DNA of 64,000 nt. It comes from DATKWD01 sp963704815 (GTDB lineage Bacteria; Actinomycetota; Acidimicrobiia; Acidimicrobiales; Salinilacustritrichaceae). The stretch lies in the NCBI GenBank assembly GCA_963704815.1, contig CAVPHU010000010.1:310001-374000 (forward strand). The letters run 5' to 3'. This document shows, in pieces, positions 20,201 to 28,274 of this stretch. How positions within the stretch are numbered: the first letter of the stretch is position 1; each line of letters opens with the position of its first letter. The translations under genes were made by a program, and so were the position numbers. The notes under the pieces are model-generated. The model saw only the letters and a program-made list of their open reading frames with translations, was not told the origin of the DNA and did not search any database.

Positions 20201-20206
20201 TACCGT
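20201..20206 (+). promoter_or_regulatory. Leaderless-type -10 of the DUF2269-like gene
   Basis: TACCGT ends 8 nt before the ATG at 20215. Confidence 0.4.
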
Positions 20207-20214
20207 TGAGGACC

Positions 20215-20667
20215 ATGATCCTCGCCGCCGTCGGAGACGACGCCTACAACATCGTCCTGCTGCTCCACATCCTCGCGGTGATCGTGGGGTTCGCCCCGGC
20301 GGCGGTGCACCCGTTCATCGACGCCGGGTTGCAGGACGCACCCGAGGCTCGCATGGCGTTCCTTCGGCGGGCCGCCACCAACGGCCACCGGATCTACCTG
20401 CCGGCCATCACCGTCGCCGGCCTGCTCGGCATCGTGCTGATCATCATGAGCGACAGTGGCTTCGAGTTCTCCGACGCGTGGATCTCGGCGTCGTTCCTCG
20501 TCTGGATCATCATCATGGGATTGGTCGCCGGCGTGATCATCCCGGGCGAGAAGGCCGCCGGGCAGGGCGACTTCTCCAAGGAGCGGATGGTCACGATCGG
20601 CGGCCAGGTCACCTCGCTGCTGCTCGTGGTGATGCTCTACCTCATGATCTTCAAGCCCGGAGCCTGA
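20215..20667 (+). CDS. DUF2269-like integral membrane protein
   Basis: 150 aa with four hydrophobic helices, starting YNIVLLLHILAVIVGFAPA. Conserved features are LLHILAVI..G near the N-terminus, a small loop with RRAATNGHRIYLPAITVAGLLG, and KPGA at the end. Function unknown. ATG preferred over the TTG 9 nt earlier. Confidence 0.65.
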   Translation: MILAAVGDDAYNIVLLLHILAVIVGFAPAAVHPFIDAGLQDAPEARMAFLRRAATNGHRIYLPAITVAGLLGIVLIIMSDSGFEFSDAWISASFLVWIIIMGLVAGVIIPGEKAAGQGDFSKERMVTIGGQVTSLLLVVMLYLMIFKPGA

Positions 20668-20710
20668 GAGGTCGAGCGGAGAGGCGCCGTCGCGAAGCAG
20701 GCGCCGTGCT

Positions 20711-20860
20711 CGGCCGGGGCCCGAGCGGCCCGTCGCGACGAAGGAGTGACAGGAGCGGGTATGCCGGGGCCCGAGCGGCCCGTCGCGACGAAGGAGCGAC
20801 AGGAGCGGGTATGCCGGGGCCCGAGCGGCCCGTCGCGACGAAGGAGCGACAGGAGCGGGT
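20711..20860 (+). repeat. 50-bp tandem repeat, three copies plus partial fourth (locus R5)
   Basis: Units start at 20711, 20761 and 20811. The last two differ by at most a base; each holds GGGCC CGAGC GGCCC (small hairpin) and the perfect palindrome CGTCGCGACG, then GACAGGAGCGGGT. The bases ATGCCGGGG start a fourth copy at 20861 that runs into hairpin element C. The whole gap 20668-21087 has no gene. Confidence 0.85.
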
Positions 20861-20867
20861 ATGCCGG

Positions 20868-20902
20868 GGAGCTGCGAAACTCGGCCCCATCCGCGCAGCT
20901 CC
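20868..20902. repeat. Hairpin element C, copy 2
   Basis: Perfect 9-bp stem GGAGCTGCG / CGCAGCTCC with loop AAACTCGGCCCCATCCG. It matches the copy at 1709-1745 in stem and loop. It lies about 186 bp before the whiB gene. Confidence 0.6.
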
Positions 20903-21087
20903 TGAGTCGGACGCCCGGCCGCTCATACGACGCGAGGCCCGGGAAATCAAGCTTCCACTTGCATTCGGCATCGATTCGGGCCATCATCACACCACTGTAA
21001 TTACATCTGTGGAAGTGCCACCGGGGGACCGAGAGGTGTTCGAGGGCGCAACCGCGATGTACCACCCATGACCGGGAGGAGGCCGAG

Positions 21088-21378
21088 TTGCACATTCCCG
21101 TCGAAGCTGAAACCCAGGCCTGGCAGGAGTTCGCGAACTGCCTTGGCGTCGATCCAGATCTGTTCTTCCCCGAGCGTGGGGCATCCACCCGTGAAGCCAA
21201 GGCCGTGTGCCGAGGCTGCGTCGTGCGGGCCGACTGTCTCGAGTTCGCCCTCGAGAACTCCGAGAAGTTCGGCATCTGGGGAGGCATGTCCGAGCGCGAG
21301 CGTCGCCGCCTGCGTCGCGAGCGCGCCATCGCCCGTCGGGCGACTCCGGACGCCAACCCCGCCACCGCGACCGCCTGA
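21088..21378 (+). CDS. WhiB-family transcription factor (WhiB2-like)
   Basis: 96 aa Fe-S cluster protein. Four Cys ligands: NCLGVD, then VCRGCVVRADC; the Trp-Gly turn GIWGGMSERERRRLRRERA and a basic C-terminus bind DNA. The FFPERGAS segment is typical of WhiB2/WhmD, which act in septation. Start TTG with a strong GGGAGGAGG 7-8 nt upstream. A 420-bp gene-free region with repeats precedes it, so it probably has a long leader or complex promoter. Confidence 0.88.
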   Translation: MHIPVEAETQAWQEFANCLGVDPDLFFPERGASTREAKAVCRGCVVRADCLEFALENSEKFGIWGGMSERERRRLRRERAIARRATPDANPATATA

Positions 21379-21393
21379 GGCCTCCCGCCGCGG

Positions 21394-22185
21394 TCAGTTC
21401 CTGATTCCCTGCGCTGCCAGCCGCGCCTCGATGGTGCGGTCGGCAGCCAGGTCCAGTTCGGCCCAGCGCCGCTCGGGTACCCGGGCGAGCACCGCTGCCG
21501 GGGTCAGCCCGACGAGTTCGGCTCGGGCCACCGGCGCCCGCGCCGCCACCGCGTCGTAGACATCGGCTGGTCCGGTGACGTCGGGCGCGATGAGGTTCAT
21601 CGAGACCTGCACCGCGTCGCCGACCTGCATCGCGAGCGCCCGCACGGTTGCACTGCGAATTCCGCGCGCCGCCCGGCGAGCCTGCTCGAGGTCGGGCTCG
21701 GCCAACCACAGGTTGTACGCCAGCATGAGGCCGCGTGCGCCGACGCAACAGGCGCCTGCCGTCGGGTGGGGCTCGGGCGGGCCGGTGTCGGGTCCGAACT
21801 CGACGAACGCCCCTCGCCGGACCTGCGGGAGCGACCGCTCCGGCCCGTAGCGGAAGCAGGGGAGGCCGACCTCTCGACCGGCCCAGGCCGCGAAGGCGTT
21901 GCGGGCCTCGATCGCCTCGGCCGGGGGTCCGCTCAGCGCGACGAACGGGACCACGTCCACCACACCCATGCGGGGGTGCGCGCCGGCGTGCGCGCCCAGG
22001 TCGAGGAGCTCGACGGCCGCCTCGGTCACCGCACGAGCCGCCGCGGGTCCGATCAGGGTCAGCACCGAACGGTGGTGGTCGGCGTCGGAGTGGACGTCGA
22101 GCAGACTCCGCCCTGCGGCCTCGGCGATCCGTTCGACGGTGGGGAGATCGCGGCCCTCGGAGACGTTGACCACACACTCCAGCAT
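21394..22185 (-). CDS. Glutamate formiminotransferase-like protein
   Basis: 263 aa. ECVVNVSEGRD at the N-terminus, SDADHHRSVLTLIG, HAGAHPRMGVVDVVPFV and MNLIAPDVTGPADVYDAV follow the N-terminal and C-terminal subdomains of formiminotransferase (formimino-glutamate + THF). His82-type catalytic residue in HPRMG. A single-domain form, without cyclodeaminase; such standalone forms occur in Actinobacteria and may use another formimino donor. Start ATG at 22185. Confidence 0.85.
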   Translation of the reverse strand: MLECVVNVSEGRDLPTVERIAEAAGRSLLDVHSDADHHRSVLTLIGPAAARAVTEAAVELLDLGAHAGAHPRMGVVDVVPFVALSGPPAEAIEARNAFAAWAGREVGLPCFRYGPERSLPQVRRGAFVEFGPDTGPPEPHPTAGACCVGARGLMLAYNLWLAEPDLEQARRAARGIRSATVRALAMQVGDAVQVSMNLIAPDVTGPADVYDAVAARAPVARAELVGLTPAAVLARVPERRWAELDLAADRTIEARLAAQGIRN

Positions 22186-22237
22186 CCGCCGAGCCTCGCA
22201 GAATCCGGCCGACACTGGCGAGACCCGACAGAAGGGG

Positions 22238-22243
22238 TAGGGT
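22238..22243 (+). promoter_or_regulatory. Leaderless-type -10 of tatA
   Basis: TAGGGT ends 7 nt before the ATG at 22251. Confidence 0.45.
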
Positions 22244-22250
22244 GACGTCC

Positions 22251-22424
22251 ATGGCAGGCCTCGGCACCGGTGAACTTCTCATCATCCTGGTCGTCATCCT
22301 CGTGTTGTTCGGTGGCGCCAAGCTCCCGAAGCTCGCTCGTTCGTTGGGTCAGGCCCAGAACGAGTTCAAGAAGGGCATCAGCGAAGGTGAGACCGACGAG
22401 AAGACTCCCCCTGACGACGCCTGA
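22251..22424 (+). CDS. tatA: Twin-arginine translocase subunit TatA
   Basis: 57 aa. One N-terminal membrane helix (ELLIILVVILVLFGG), the hinge FGGAKLPKLARSLG and an amphipathic helix QAQNEFKKGI, then an acidic tail. The FG-A-KLP hinge is TatA-type rather than TatB. TatA forms the pore for folded proteins. It lies just before the ECF sigma gene; in mycobacteria a tatB gene sits in the same neighbourhood of sigE. Confidence 0.9.
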   Translation: MAGLGTGELLIILVVILVLFGGAKLPKLARSLGQAQNEFKKGISEGETDEKTPPDDA

Positions 22425-22456
22425 TCATCGGCCTGGCTGAGGCCACCGATGCAGCG

Positions 22457-22482
22457 GGAACCAATGGCGGGGCGGTTTCGTT
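22457..22482 (+). promoter_or_regulatory. ECF-type promoter of the sigma factor gene
   Basis: -35 GGAAC, 17-nt spacer, -10 CGTT, the classic GGAAC-N17-CGTT pattern of SigE/SigH-like factors. The GTG start is 24 nt downstream of the -10. The same arrangement reappears before the WhiB gene at 24156-24181. Autoregulation is inferred. Confidence 0.7.
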
Positions 22483-22506
22483 GGTATGACGTCGTCCTGA
22501 ATCGCG

Positions 22507-23058
22507 GTGTCGGCGTTGCCTGAGCGGCGCCGCCGGCGGTTTCTCCGGGGTTCGGAGGACTCGTCCGAACAGGTTCCGACCTGGGAGGACATCGCCCGTG
22601 ACCACGGGCGATTCATCTACACGGTGGCCTTCCGGCTCACCGGAAACCCCGACGACGCGCAGGATCTGGTGCAGGAGGTGTTGGTCAGAGTGCAACGAGG
22701 ACTCGCCACCTACGAACCCGGATCCCTCCACGGCTGGCTGGGGCGCATCACGACCAACGCCTTTCTCGACGACGTGCGGCGCAAGAAGCGCCGACCCTCC
22801 GAAGCGCTCCCTGACGAGCCCGACCTGGTGCTTCCCTCGTCCCCGTCGGCCGACGACGCGCTCGCGGCGGCCACCCTCTCGCGTGACGTCACCGACGCGC
22901 TCGGTGCACTCAAGGAGGAGTTCCGCACCCCGATGGTGATGTGCGACCTGATCGGGATGAGCTACGAGGAGATCTCCGAAGCGCTCGACGTGCCCATCGG
23001 CACGGTGCGGAGCCGCATCCATCGGGCGCGAAGCAGCCTGAGGACGGCGCTCACGTGA
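22507..23058 (+). CDS. ECF RNA polymerase sigma factor (SigE-like)
   Basis: 183 aa. Region 2: FIYTVAFRLTGNPDDAQDLVQEVLVRVQ; linker; region 4: EFRTPMVMCDLIGMSYEEISEALDVPIGTVRSRIHRAR with the helix-turn-helix. GTG start. The next gene (zinc anti-sigma) overlaps by 4 nt, so the two are translationally coupled. Together with htrA and a tat gene nearby, the locus resembles mycobacterial sigE-rseA-htrA-tatB, which responds to envelope stress. Confidence 0.9.
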   Translation: MSALPERRRRRFLRGSEDSSEQVPTWEDIARDHGRFIYTVAFRLTGNPDDAQDLVQEVLVRVQRGLATYEPGSLHGWLGRITTNAFLDDVRRKKRRPSEALPDEPDLVLPSSPSADDALAAATLSRDVTDALGALKEEFRTPMVMCDLIGMSYEEISEALDVPIGTVRSRIHRARSSLRTALT

Positions 23059-23840
23059 CCGCCGACGCCTTCGAGGGCGCCCACGCGGGCGAGTTGCTGA
23101 GCGCGCTCGCGGACGGTGAACTCGCACCGGCCGAGGAAGTCGCCGTCGAGGAGCACCTGGAGGAATGCGGCGCCTGTCGCAACGAGTTCGAGCTGATCCA
23201 GCGCTCGAGGGCGGCGCTGCTGGCTCTTCCCGAGCTCGATCCGCCCAACGACCTCATCGAACAGATCGTCCGTCGTCGGCATCGGCTGCTCGTGCGAGGG
23301 GCGCTCGGTGGCTTCGCTGCAGCGGTGATCGCCGCCGTCTTCCTGCTGAGTGCCGACCTGCTCCCCGACCCGCCGATCGAGCCCGAACTCGCCGCGCTGG
23401 CCGACGACCACTCGACGACGGCGGTCACTGCGCCCGATGCGCCGACCCTCGCCACCACGACGTCGTTCGGATCGGTGCAGGTCGACAACGAGGTCGCCGG
23501 GTTCGATCTGGTGGCCGTGAGCACCGAGGACGACATCGTCCATGCCGTCTACCGGCGGGGTCAGCGTGTCGTCTCGGTGTTCCAGCAGGCCGGCGAGGTC
23601 GACTGGGATGCGCTTCCGGCCGATGGTCGTCGGCTCAGCGTCGGTGGCCGGGACGGCTGGCAGGCCGGCGACGCATCGAGCACGGTGCTCGATGCCGACG
23701 GTGTGGTGTTCGTCTTCGTGGGTGACGTGTCCGCCCAGACCGAACTCGCGGTCGAAGTCGGCGATGCACCGTCGCCGAGTTGGTGGGACCGAGCCCACGA
23801 TGCTGCGCAGTCGGTGCTCGGCGCATTCGACTTCGGCTGA
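23055..23840 (+). CDS. Membrane anti-sigma factor with ZAS zinc motif
   Basis: 261 aa, GTG start overlapping the sigma stop. N-terminal ZAS domain: HLEECGACRNEF (HX3CX2C) around residues 34-45. One membrane helix around residues 78-97 (LGGFAAAVIAAVFLLSADLL). The periplasmic part, about 160 aa, is Thr/Asp-rich and then ordered, and could be the stress sensor. It should hold the preceding sigma factor inactive at the membrane and release it on signal. Confidence 0.88.
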   Translation: MTADAFEGAHAGELLSALADGELAPAEEVAVEEHLEECGACRNEFELIQRSRAALLALPELDPPNDLIEQIVRRRHRLLVRGALGGFAAAVIAAVFLLSADLLPDPPIEPELAALADDHSTTAVTAPDAPTLATTTSFGSVQVDNEVAGFDLVAVSTEDDIVHAVYRRGQRVVSVFQQAGEVDWDALPADGRRLSVGGRDGWQAGDASSTVLDADGVVFVFVGDVSAQTELAVEVGDAPSPSWWDRAHDAAQSVLGAFDFG

Positions 23841-23879
23841 CGGGCTGCGCCGACCGGCGGTCGGCGCAGGGAACGGGCC

Positions 23880-24126
23880 TCAGGCGGTGGTGGCCGCAGC
23901 CTGCTGGCGACGAGCCTTGAGGATGCGCCGCCGCTGGCGTTCGGATGCCCCACCCCAGACGCCGTGATCGATGCGGTTCTGCAGAGCATGCTCGAGGCAC
24001 TGCTCCTTCACGGGGCAGTCGCTGCAGATCGCCGCCGCGACCTGCACGCCGACCCCATCGCTCGGGAAGAACGTCGTGGGTGGGTGGAATCGGCAGTTGC
24101 CTTCGCTCATCCATTCCGCATTCATG
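23880..24126 (-). CDS. WhiB-family transcription factor
   Basis: 81 aa. Cys ligands in GNCRFHPPTTFFP and ICSDCPVKEQC, then HGVWGGASERQRRRILKARR for DNA contact. GGAGG lies about 9 nt upstream of ATG at 24126. The promoter on the minus strand (24156-24181) copies the ECF pattern of the neighbouring sigma gene, so this WhiB is probably under that sigma factor's control. Distinct from the WhiB2-like gene at 21088. Confidence 0.88.
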
Positions 24127-24155
24127 TCCAAGAAACCTCCATCGTTGTTGTTTCT

Positions 24156-24181
24156 ACGAACCGGGGAGCTGTTTGGTTCCC
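24156..24181 (-). promoter_or_regulatory. ECF-type promoter of the WhiB gene
   Basis: On the minus strand: GGAACC beginning at 24181, then CGTA at 24159-24156. The spacing (GGAAC, 17 nt, CGTA) equals that of the sigma promoter at 22457. Only the last -10 base differs. Confidence 0.6.
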
Positions 24182-24214
24182 GAAATCTGGCCGCGATGTC
24201 CCGATCGGCCCACG

Positions 24215-25513
24215 ATGAGCGAGACTGCTGATGTGACCGACGTGGGCTCGCCGCAGCACAACTGGCCGGCCAGCGAGCCGTACCCCGAGCCGACACCCAC
24301 CGACGACGTCGGCATTCCCGATGTCCCCCCGGTCGACGCCGACCAGTGGCCCGACCGCCCCGATGGCTGGCCCGCCCTCGACCTGCCGACCGAACCCGTC
24401 GACCGTGCCACGGTGGCGAGTCGGGCCGCGACGGTCGGTGGCTTGATCGGCGCACTCGTGGCCGTGCTGCTCTTCGCCCTCGTGTCGTGGGTCACCGACG
24501 ACGGCGGTTCGGCCGACGAGGCCACCGCCGACCCGAGTGGGAGCTCCGGCATCGACACGCCGGCCAGCCCGCTCCCGGCGGGTGTGCTCGACATCCAGGC
24601 GGTCCTGACCAAGGTCCAGCCGTCGGTGGTCAGCATCGAGGGCTCGTTCGGGTCCGACGCGGCCGGGGGCAGTGCCGGGACGGGGATCGTCCTCAGCGAG
24701 GACGGCCTGATCCTCACCAACGCCCATGTCATCGCCGACCTCCAGTCGATCGAGGTCCGCTTCAGTGACGGGTCCACCGCGTCGGCCACGACGGTCGGGT
24801 CCATCCCGTCCGAGGATCTGGCGTTGATCCAGGCCGTCGACGTCGCCGGGCTGGTCCCGGCCGAGCTCGGTTCGTCCGCCGATCTTCGGGTGGGCGACGA
24901 CGTGGTCGCCATCGGCAACACGCTCAACCTCGGCGGGGAGCCGACGGTCACCAAGGGCATCGTGTCGGCCAAGAACCGCAGCCTGACCGTCGACGAGTTC
25001 GGCGAGACCCTCACCGGTCTCATCCAGACCGACGCAGCGATCAATCCCGGCAACTCCGGTGGCCCCCTCGTCAACCGCTCGGGTCAGGTGATCGGCATCA
25101 ACACGGCCGGGTTCCTGGTCGACAACGTCAGCTTTGCCATCGCCATCGATGGCGCCCGGTCGGTGATCGAGGAGATCAAGAGCGGAGTCGGCGAGATCAG
25201 TGCGGACGATGCCGTGCTGGGTGCGTTCGGTTCGAACGTGTCGGACCTCAACGACGATTCACGCGAGAGCTTCGGCATCGACGTGTCCGTCGGTGGCTTC
25301 GTCACCGATGTCGAGGCCGAGAGCGCCGCCGCCGAGGCGGGACTGGCCCTCGCCGACGTCATCGTGCGCATCGACGGCGAGGACATCACCACCTGGGCCG
25401 ATGTCGAGGCGATCGTCCGAAGCCGCGATCCGGGTGATGTGATCGTCGTCGACATCGAGCGTTTCGGCGAGGTGGAGACGCTCGAGGTCACCCTCGCCCG
25501 ACGGGGTGGCTGA
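24215..25513 (+). CDS. HtrA/DegP-like serine protease with PDZ domain
   Basis: 432 aa. An acidic Pro-rich cytoplasmic head (about residues 1-70), a membrane anchor (VGGLIGALVAVLLFALVSWV, about 75-94), then the trypsin-like fold: His in TNAHV (about residue 170), Asp in EDLALIQ (about 201), Ser in GNSGGPL (about 281). A C-terminal PDZ starts near GGFVTDVEAESAAAEAGL. Degrades or refolds damaged exported proteins. It completes the envelope-stress locus with sigma and anti-sigma. Confidence 0.9.
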   Translation: MSETADVTDVGSPQHNWPASEPYPEPTPTDDVGIPDVPPVDADQWPDRPDGWPALDLPTEPVDRATVASRAATVGGLIGALVAVLLFALVSWVTDDGGSADEATADPSGSSGIDTPASPLPAGVLDIQAVLTKVQPSVVSIEGSFGSDAAGGSAGTGIVLSEDGLILTNAHVIADLQSIEVRFSDGSTASATTVGSIPSEDLALIQAVDVAGLVPAELGSSADLRVGDDVVAIGNTLNLGGEPTVTKGIVSAKNRSLTVDEFGETLTGLIQTDAAINPGNSGGPLVNRSGQVIGINTAGFLVDNVSFAIAIDGARSVIEEIKSGVGEISADDAVLGAFGSNVSDLNDDSRESFGIDVSVGGFVTDVEAESAAAEAGLALADVIVRIDGEDITTWADVEAIVRSRDPGDVIVVDIERFGEVETLEVTLARRGG

Positions 25514-25535
25514 GGGTCCGACCGCCGGCTGCTGA

Positions 25536-25541
25536 TAGTTT
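25536..25541 (+). promoter_or_regulatory. Leaderless-type -10 of the 97-aa hypothetical
   Basis: TAGTTT ends 8 nt before the ATG at 25550. Confidence 0.4.
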
Positions 25542-25549
25542 GGTCGGCC

Positions 25550-25843
25550 ATGTCCGACGCCGCCCCCGAAGCACCCACCGAGCCGCCGCGAGCCCACGCC
25601 CGGATCGTCTACGTCGGGCCGGTGTCGCCCCATTGGGAGATCCAGTCCGACTTCGGCGACAGCCGGATCATCGAGGACTTCCGCTCGCGGGTGATGGCTC
25701 GCCTGGTGCTGTTGCCGGCCCACGACCCCCAGTTCCGTCGAAACCGCGAAAGGGTCAACCGTGACGCCGAGCGCGAGAACATCCTGCTCCAGTGGGACCT
25801 CGGGTACCCCGAAGACGAGGAAGCTCCCGCACGCGCCGGCTGA
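25550..25843 (+). CDS. Conserved hypothetical protein (97 aa)
   Basis: No recognised domain. The core runs from ARIVYVGPVSPHWEI through DFRSRVMARLVLLPAHDPQF to ENILLQWDLGYPEDEE. It is soluble and strongly charged, with no signal peptide. Leaderless-looking start. It is followed by the ppk1 gene on the same strand and could be co-transcribed with it. Confidence 0.65.
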   Translation: MSDAAPEAPTEPPRAHARIVYVGPVSPHWEIQSDFGDSRIIEDFRSRVMARLVLLPAHDPQFRRNRERVNRDAERENILLQWDLGYPEDEEAPARAG

Positions 25844-26025
25844 TCGAGCGTCTGCGAGCGTGGTGGGGCCGATCGGTCGCCGCGCCGGCTGCCGACCCTG
25901 CCCCGAGACCGGCCGCCGAACCGGCCGTACCGCCGCCCACCGAACCGGCTGTCCCGCAGGCTGTCCAGCCGCCTGTCACGCCGGCTCGTGAACTGGCCGC
26001 CGAGCCGGCCGTTACGATCGAACCC

Positions 26026-28107
26026 GTGACAGACACCATCGCTTCTCCGTCGACGACGGATCCGGCCCGTCTGCTCAACCGCGAACTGTCCTGGCTCGAC
26101 TTCAACGCTCGGGTGCTGGCGCTGGCTGCCGATCCCGCCGTGCCGCTGCTCGAGCGGAGCAAGTTCCTCGCCATCTTCGCCCAGAACCTCGACGAGTACT
26201 TCCAGGTCCGGGTGGCCGGGCTGCTCGACCAGGTCGCCGCAGGTATCACGTCCGAGACGGCCGACGGTCGGACGCCGGGCGAGCAACTGGCAGAGATCCA
26301 CGTCCGTGCGACCGAGTTGACCCGGCGTCACGAGCACATCTTCCTCGACCAGGTCGTGCCCGAACTCGCCGACGTGGGCATTCGCTTCTCGTCGTGGGAC
26401 GACCTCGACGTCGACGACCGCAAGTTCCTCGTCGAGACCTTCGACGAGCGGATCTATCCCGTGCTCACCCCGCTCGCGGTCGACCCGGGTCACCCGTTCC
26501 CCTACATCTCCGACCTGTCGCTCAACCTGGCGGTCGATCTCCGCGACCCCAAGACCGGTACGCAGCGGTTCGCCCGGGTCAAGGTCCCGAGCCTGCTCAG
26601 CCGGTTCGTCGTGCTTCCCGACGGCGAGCGCTTCGTGCCGCTCGAACAAGTCATCGCCGCCCACCTCGAACGGCTCTTCGGCGGCATGGAGGTGCTCGAG
26701 GCATCTCCTTTCCGGGTCACGCGCAACGCCGACCTCACGCTCGAGGAAGAGGAAGCCGAAGACCTGCTGGCCGCGGTCGAGATCGAGCTGCGCCGCCGCC
26801 GGTTCGGCAAGGCGGTCCGCCTCGAGGTCGATGGAGAGATGTCCGAACCGATCCTGGCGCTGCTCAAGCGAGAACTCGACGTCGCCGACGAGGACGTCTA
26901 CCGCTTCGCCGGACCCCTCGACCTGAGCGGCCTGTGGGCGATCGCCGGCCTCGACCGGGCCGACCTGAAGGACCCGTCGTGGACCGGGCTCAACGCAGCG
27001 ACGCTGGTGAGCGACGACGACGAGCCGGTGAACCTCTTCGACCAGATCAGCCAGAAGGACGTGCTGCTGCACCACCCCTACATCTCGTTCTCGGCCACCG
27101 TCGACGAGTTCATCCGCCAGGCCTCGGTCGACCCCATGGTCCAGGCCATCAAGATGACGCTCTACCGGACCTCGGGCGACAGCCCGATCATCCAGGCGCT
27201 CATCCGAGCCTCCGAGCAGGGCAAGCAGGTCGCGGTGCTCGTCGAGCTCAAGGCGAGGTTCGACGAGGCGGCCAACATCGAGTGGGCCCGCGCGCTCGAA
27301 GAATCCGGCGTCCACGTGGTCTACGGGCTCGTCGGGCTCAAGACCCACACGAAGACCGCGCTCGTCGTCCGCAACGAGCCCGACGGCCTGAAGCGGTACT
27401 GCCACGTGGGGACCGGCAACTACAACGACAAGACCGCTCGCATCTACGAGGACCTCGGTCTCCTCACCTCCGACGACGACATCGGGCAGGACCTCACGCA
27501 CCTGTTCAACCACCTGACCGGCTATTCGCTCGAGAACGACTACCACAAGCTGGTCGTCGCGCCGCTGCACATGCGACCCCGGCTGCTGGCGCTGATCGCG
27601 GCCGAGCGCGACCTCGGTCCACGAGGCCGGATCATCATGAAGATGAACAGCCTCGTCGATCCCGAGATGATCGATGCCCTCTACGAGGCCTCCCAGGCCG
27701 GCGCCAGCATCGATCTCGTGGTCCGCGGCATCTGTTGCCTGCGTCCCGGCGTGCCCGGACTCTCGGACAACATCCGGGTGCGGTCGATCATCGGCCGCTA
27801 CCTCGAGCACTCGCGTATCTATCACTTCGCCAACGGCAACGGCCCTGGCGAGCCCGTCTTCCTCATCGGGTCGGCCGACCTGATGCAGCGGAACCTCGGC
27901 GGTCGGGTCGAAGCGCTCGTCCCGGTCGAGGACCCGCCGCTGCAGAGTCGTCTCCGCCAGGTGCTCGAGGTCAACCTCGCCGACGACACCCTGGCCTGGG
28001 AGCTCGACGGCGACGGCCAGTGGACCCACGTCGAGGTGCGCGGGCTGGTCGACACCCACCTGCGCCTCCAGGAATTGGCTCGGGCACACGTTGCGTCGGT
28101 GAGCTGA
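26026..28107 (+). CDS. ppk1: Polyphosphate kinase 1
   Basis: 693 aa. Makes polyphosphate from ATP. NRELSWLDFNARVL is the standard N-terminus; FAQNLDEYFQVRVAG follows; the catalytic His that is phosphorylated is in YCHVGTGNYNDKTAR (about residue 460), and a second conserved His is in HSRIYHF (about 600). GTG at 26026 is chosen because it puts the NRELSW motif at about residue 15. The same frame is open upstream to 25792 with an Ala/Pro/Glu-rich stretch that overlaps the previous gene and is less likely to be translated. It sits just before the Pst operon. Confidence 0.93.
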   Translation: MTDTIASPSTTDPARLLNRELSWLDFNARVLALAADPAVPLLERSKFLAIFAQNLDEYFQVRVAGLLDQVAAGITSETADGRTPGEQLAEIHVRATELTRRHEHIFLDQVVPELADVGIRFSSWDDLDVDDRKFLVETFDERIYPVLTPLAVDPGHPFPYISDLSLNLAVDLRDPKTGTQRFARVKVPSLLSRFVVLPDGERFVPLEQVIAAHLERLFGGMEVLEASPFRVTRNADLTLEEEEAEDLLAAVEIELRRRRFGKAVRLEVDGEMSEPILALLKRELDVADEDVYRFAGPLDLSGLWAIAGLDRADLKDPSWTGLNAATLVSDDDEPVNLFDQISQKDVLLHHPYISFSATVDEFIRQASVDPMVQAIKMTLYRTSGDSPIIQALIRASEQGKQVAVLVELKARFDEAANIEWARALEESGVHVVYGLVGLKTHTKTALVVRNEPDGLKRYCHVGTGNYNDKTARIYEDLGLLTSDDDIGQDLTHLFNHLTGYSLENDYHKLVVAPLHMRPRLLALIAAERDLGPRGRIIMKMNSLVDPEMIDALYEASQAGASIDLVVRGICCLRPGVPGLSDNIRVRSIIGRYLEHSRIYHFANGNGPGEPVFLIGSADLMQRNLGGRVEALVPVEDPPLQSRLRQVLEVNLADDTLAWELDGDGQWTHVEVRGLVDTHLRLQELARAHVASVS

Positions 28108-28164
28108 CGGATCGTGCGCTCGATCACGAGCGCGACGGCATTCGAGGGTCGGAGACGGGAAGCG

Positions 28165-28237
28165 GGTGAACGTTGTGGTGCCGTTCACCTCACGTTCACC
28201 AACGAGGCGATTGCGGTCCACCCGGGGTGCCTACGTT
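28165..28237 (+). promoter_or_regulatory. pstS promoter with PHO box
   Basis: Direct repeat GTTCACCTCAC then GTTCACCAACG at 28183-28204, the 11-nt PhoP half-site pair known from Streptomyces. An inverted half-site GGTGAAC is at 28165-28171. A TACGTT -10 is at 28232-28237, so the box covers the place of a -35. A GTG start with AAGGAG lies 40 nt beyond. Confidence 0.75.
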
Positions 28238-28274
28238 GGCGGCACGCAAGCCAACCCTCCCAAGGAGAAACTCT

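Noticed and set aside
20668..21087. Short plus-strand ORFs across the 50-bp repeats
   Set aside because: They consist of the repeat translated and have no independent coding signal.
25609..28221. 870-aa minus-strand ORF
   Set aside because: It lies fully antisense to ppk1 and the gene before it, has His/Asp/Val-rich composition typical of the reverse strand of GC-rich genes and no recognisable domain.
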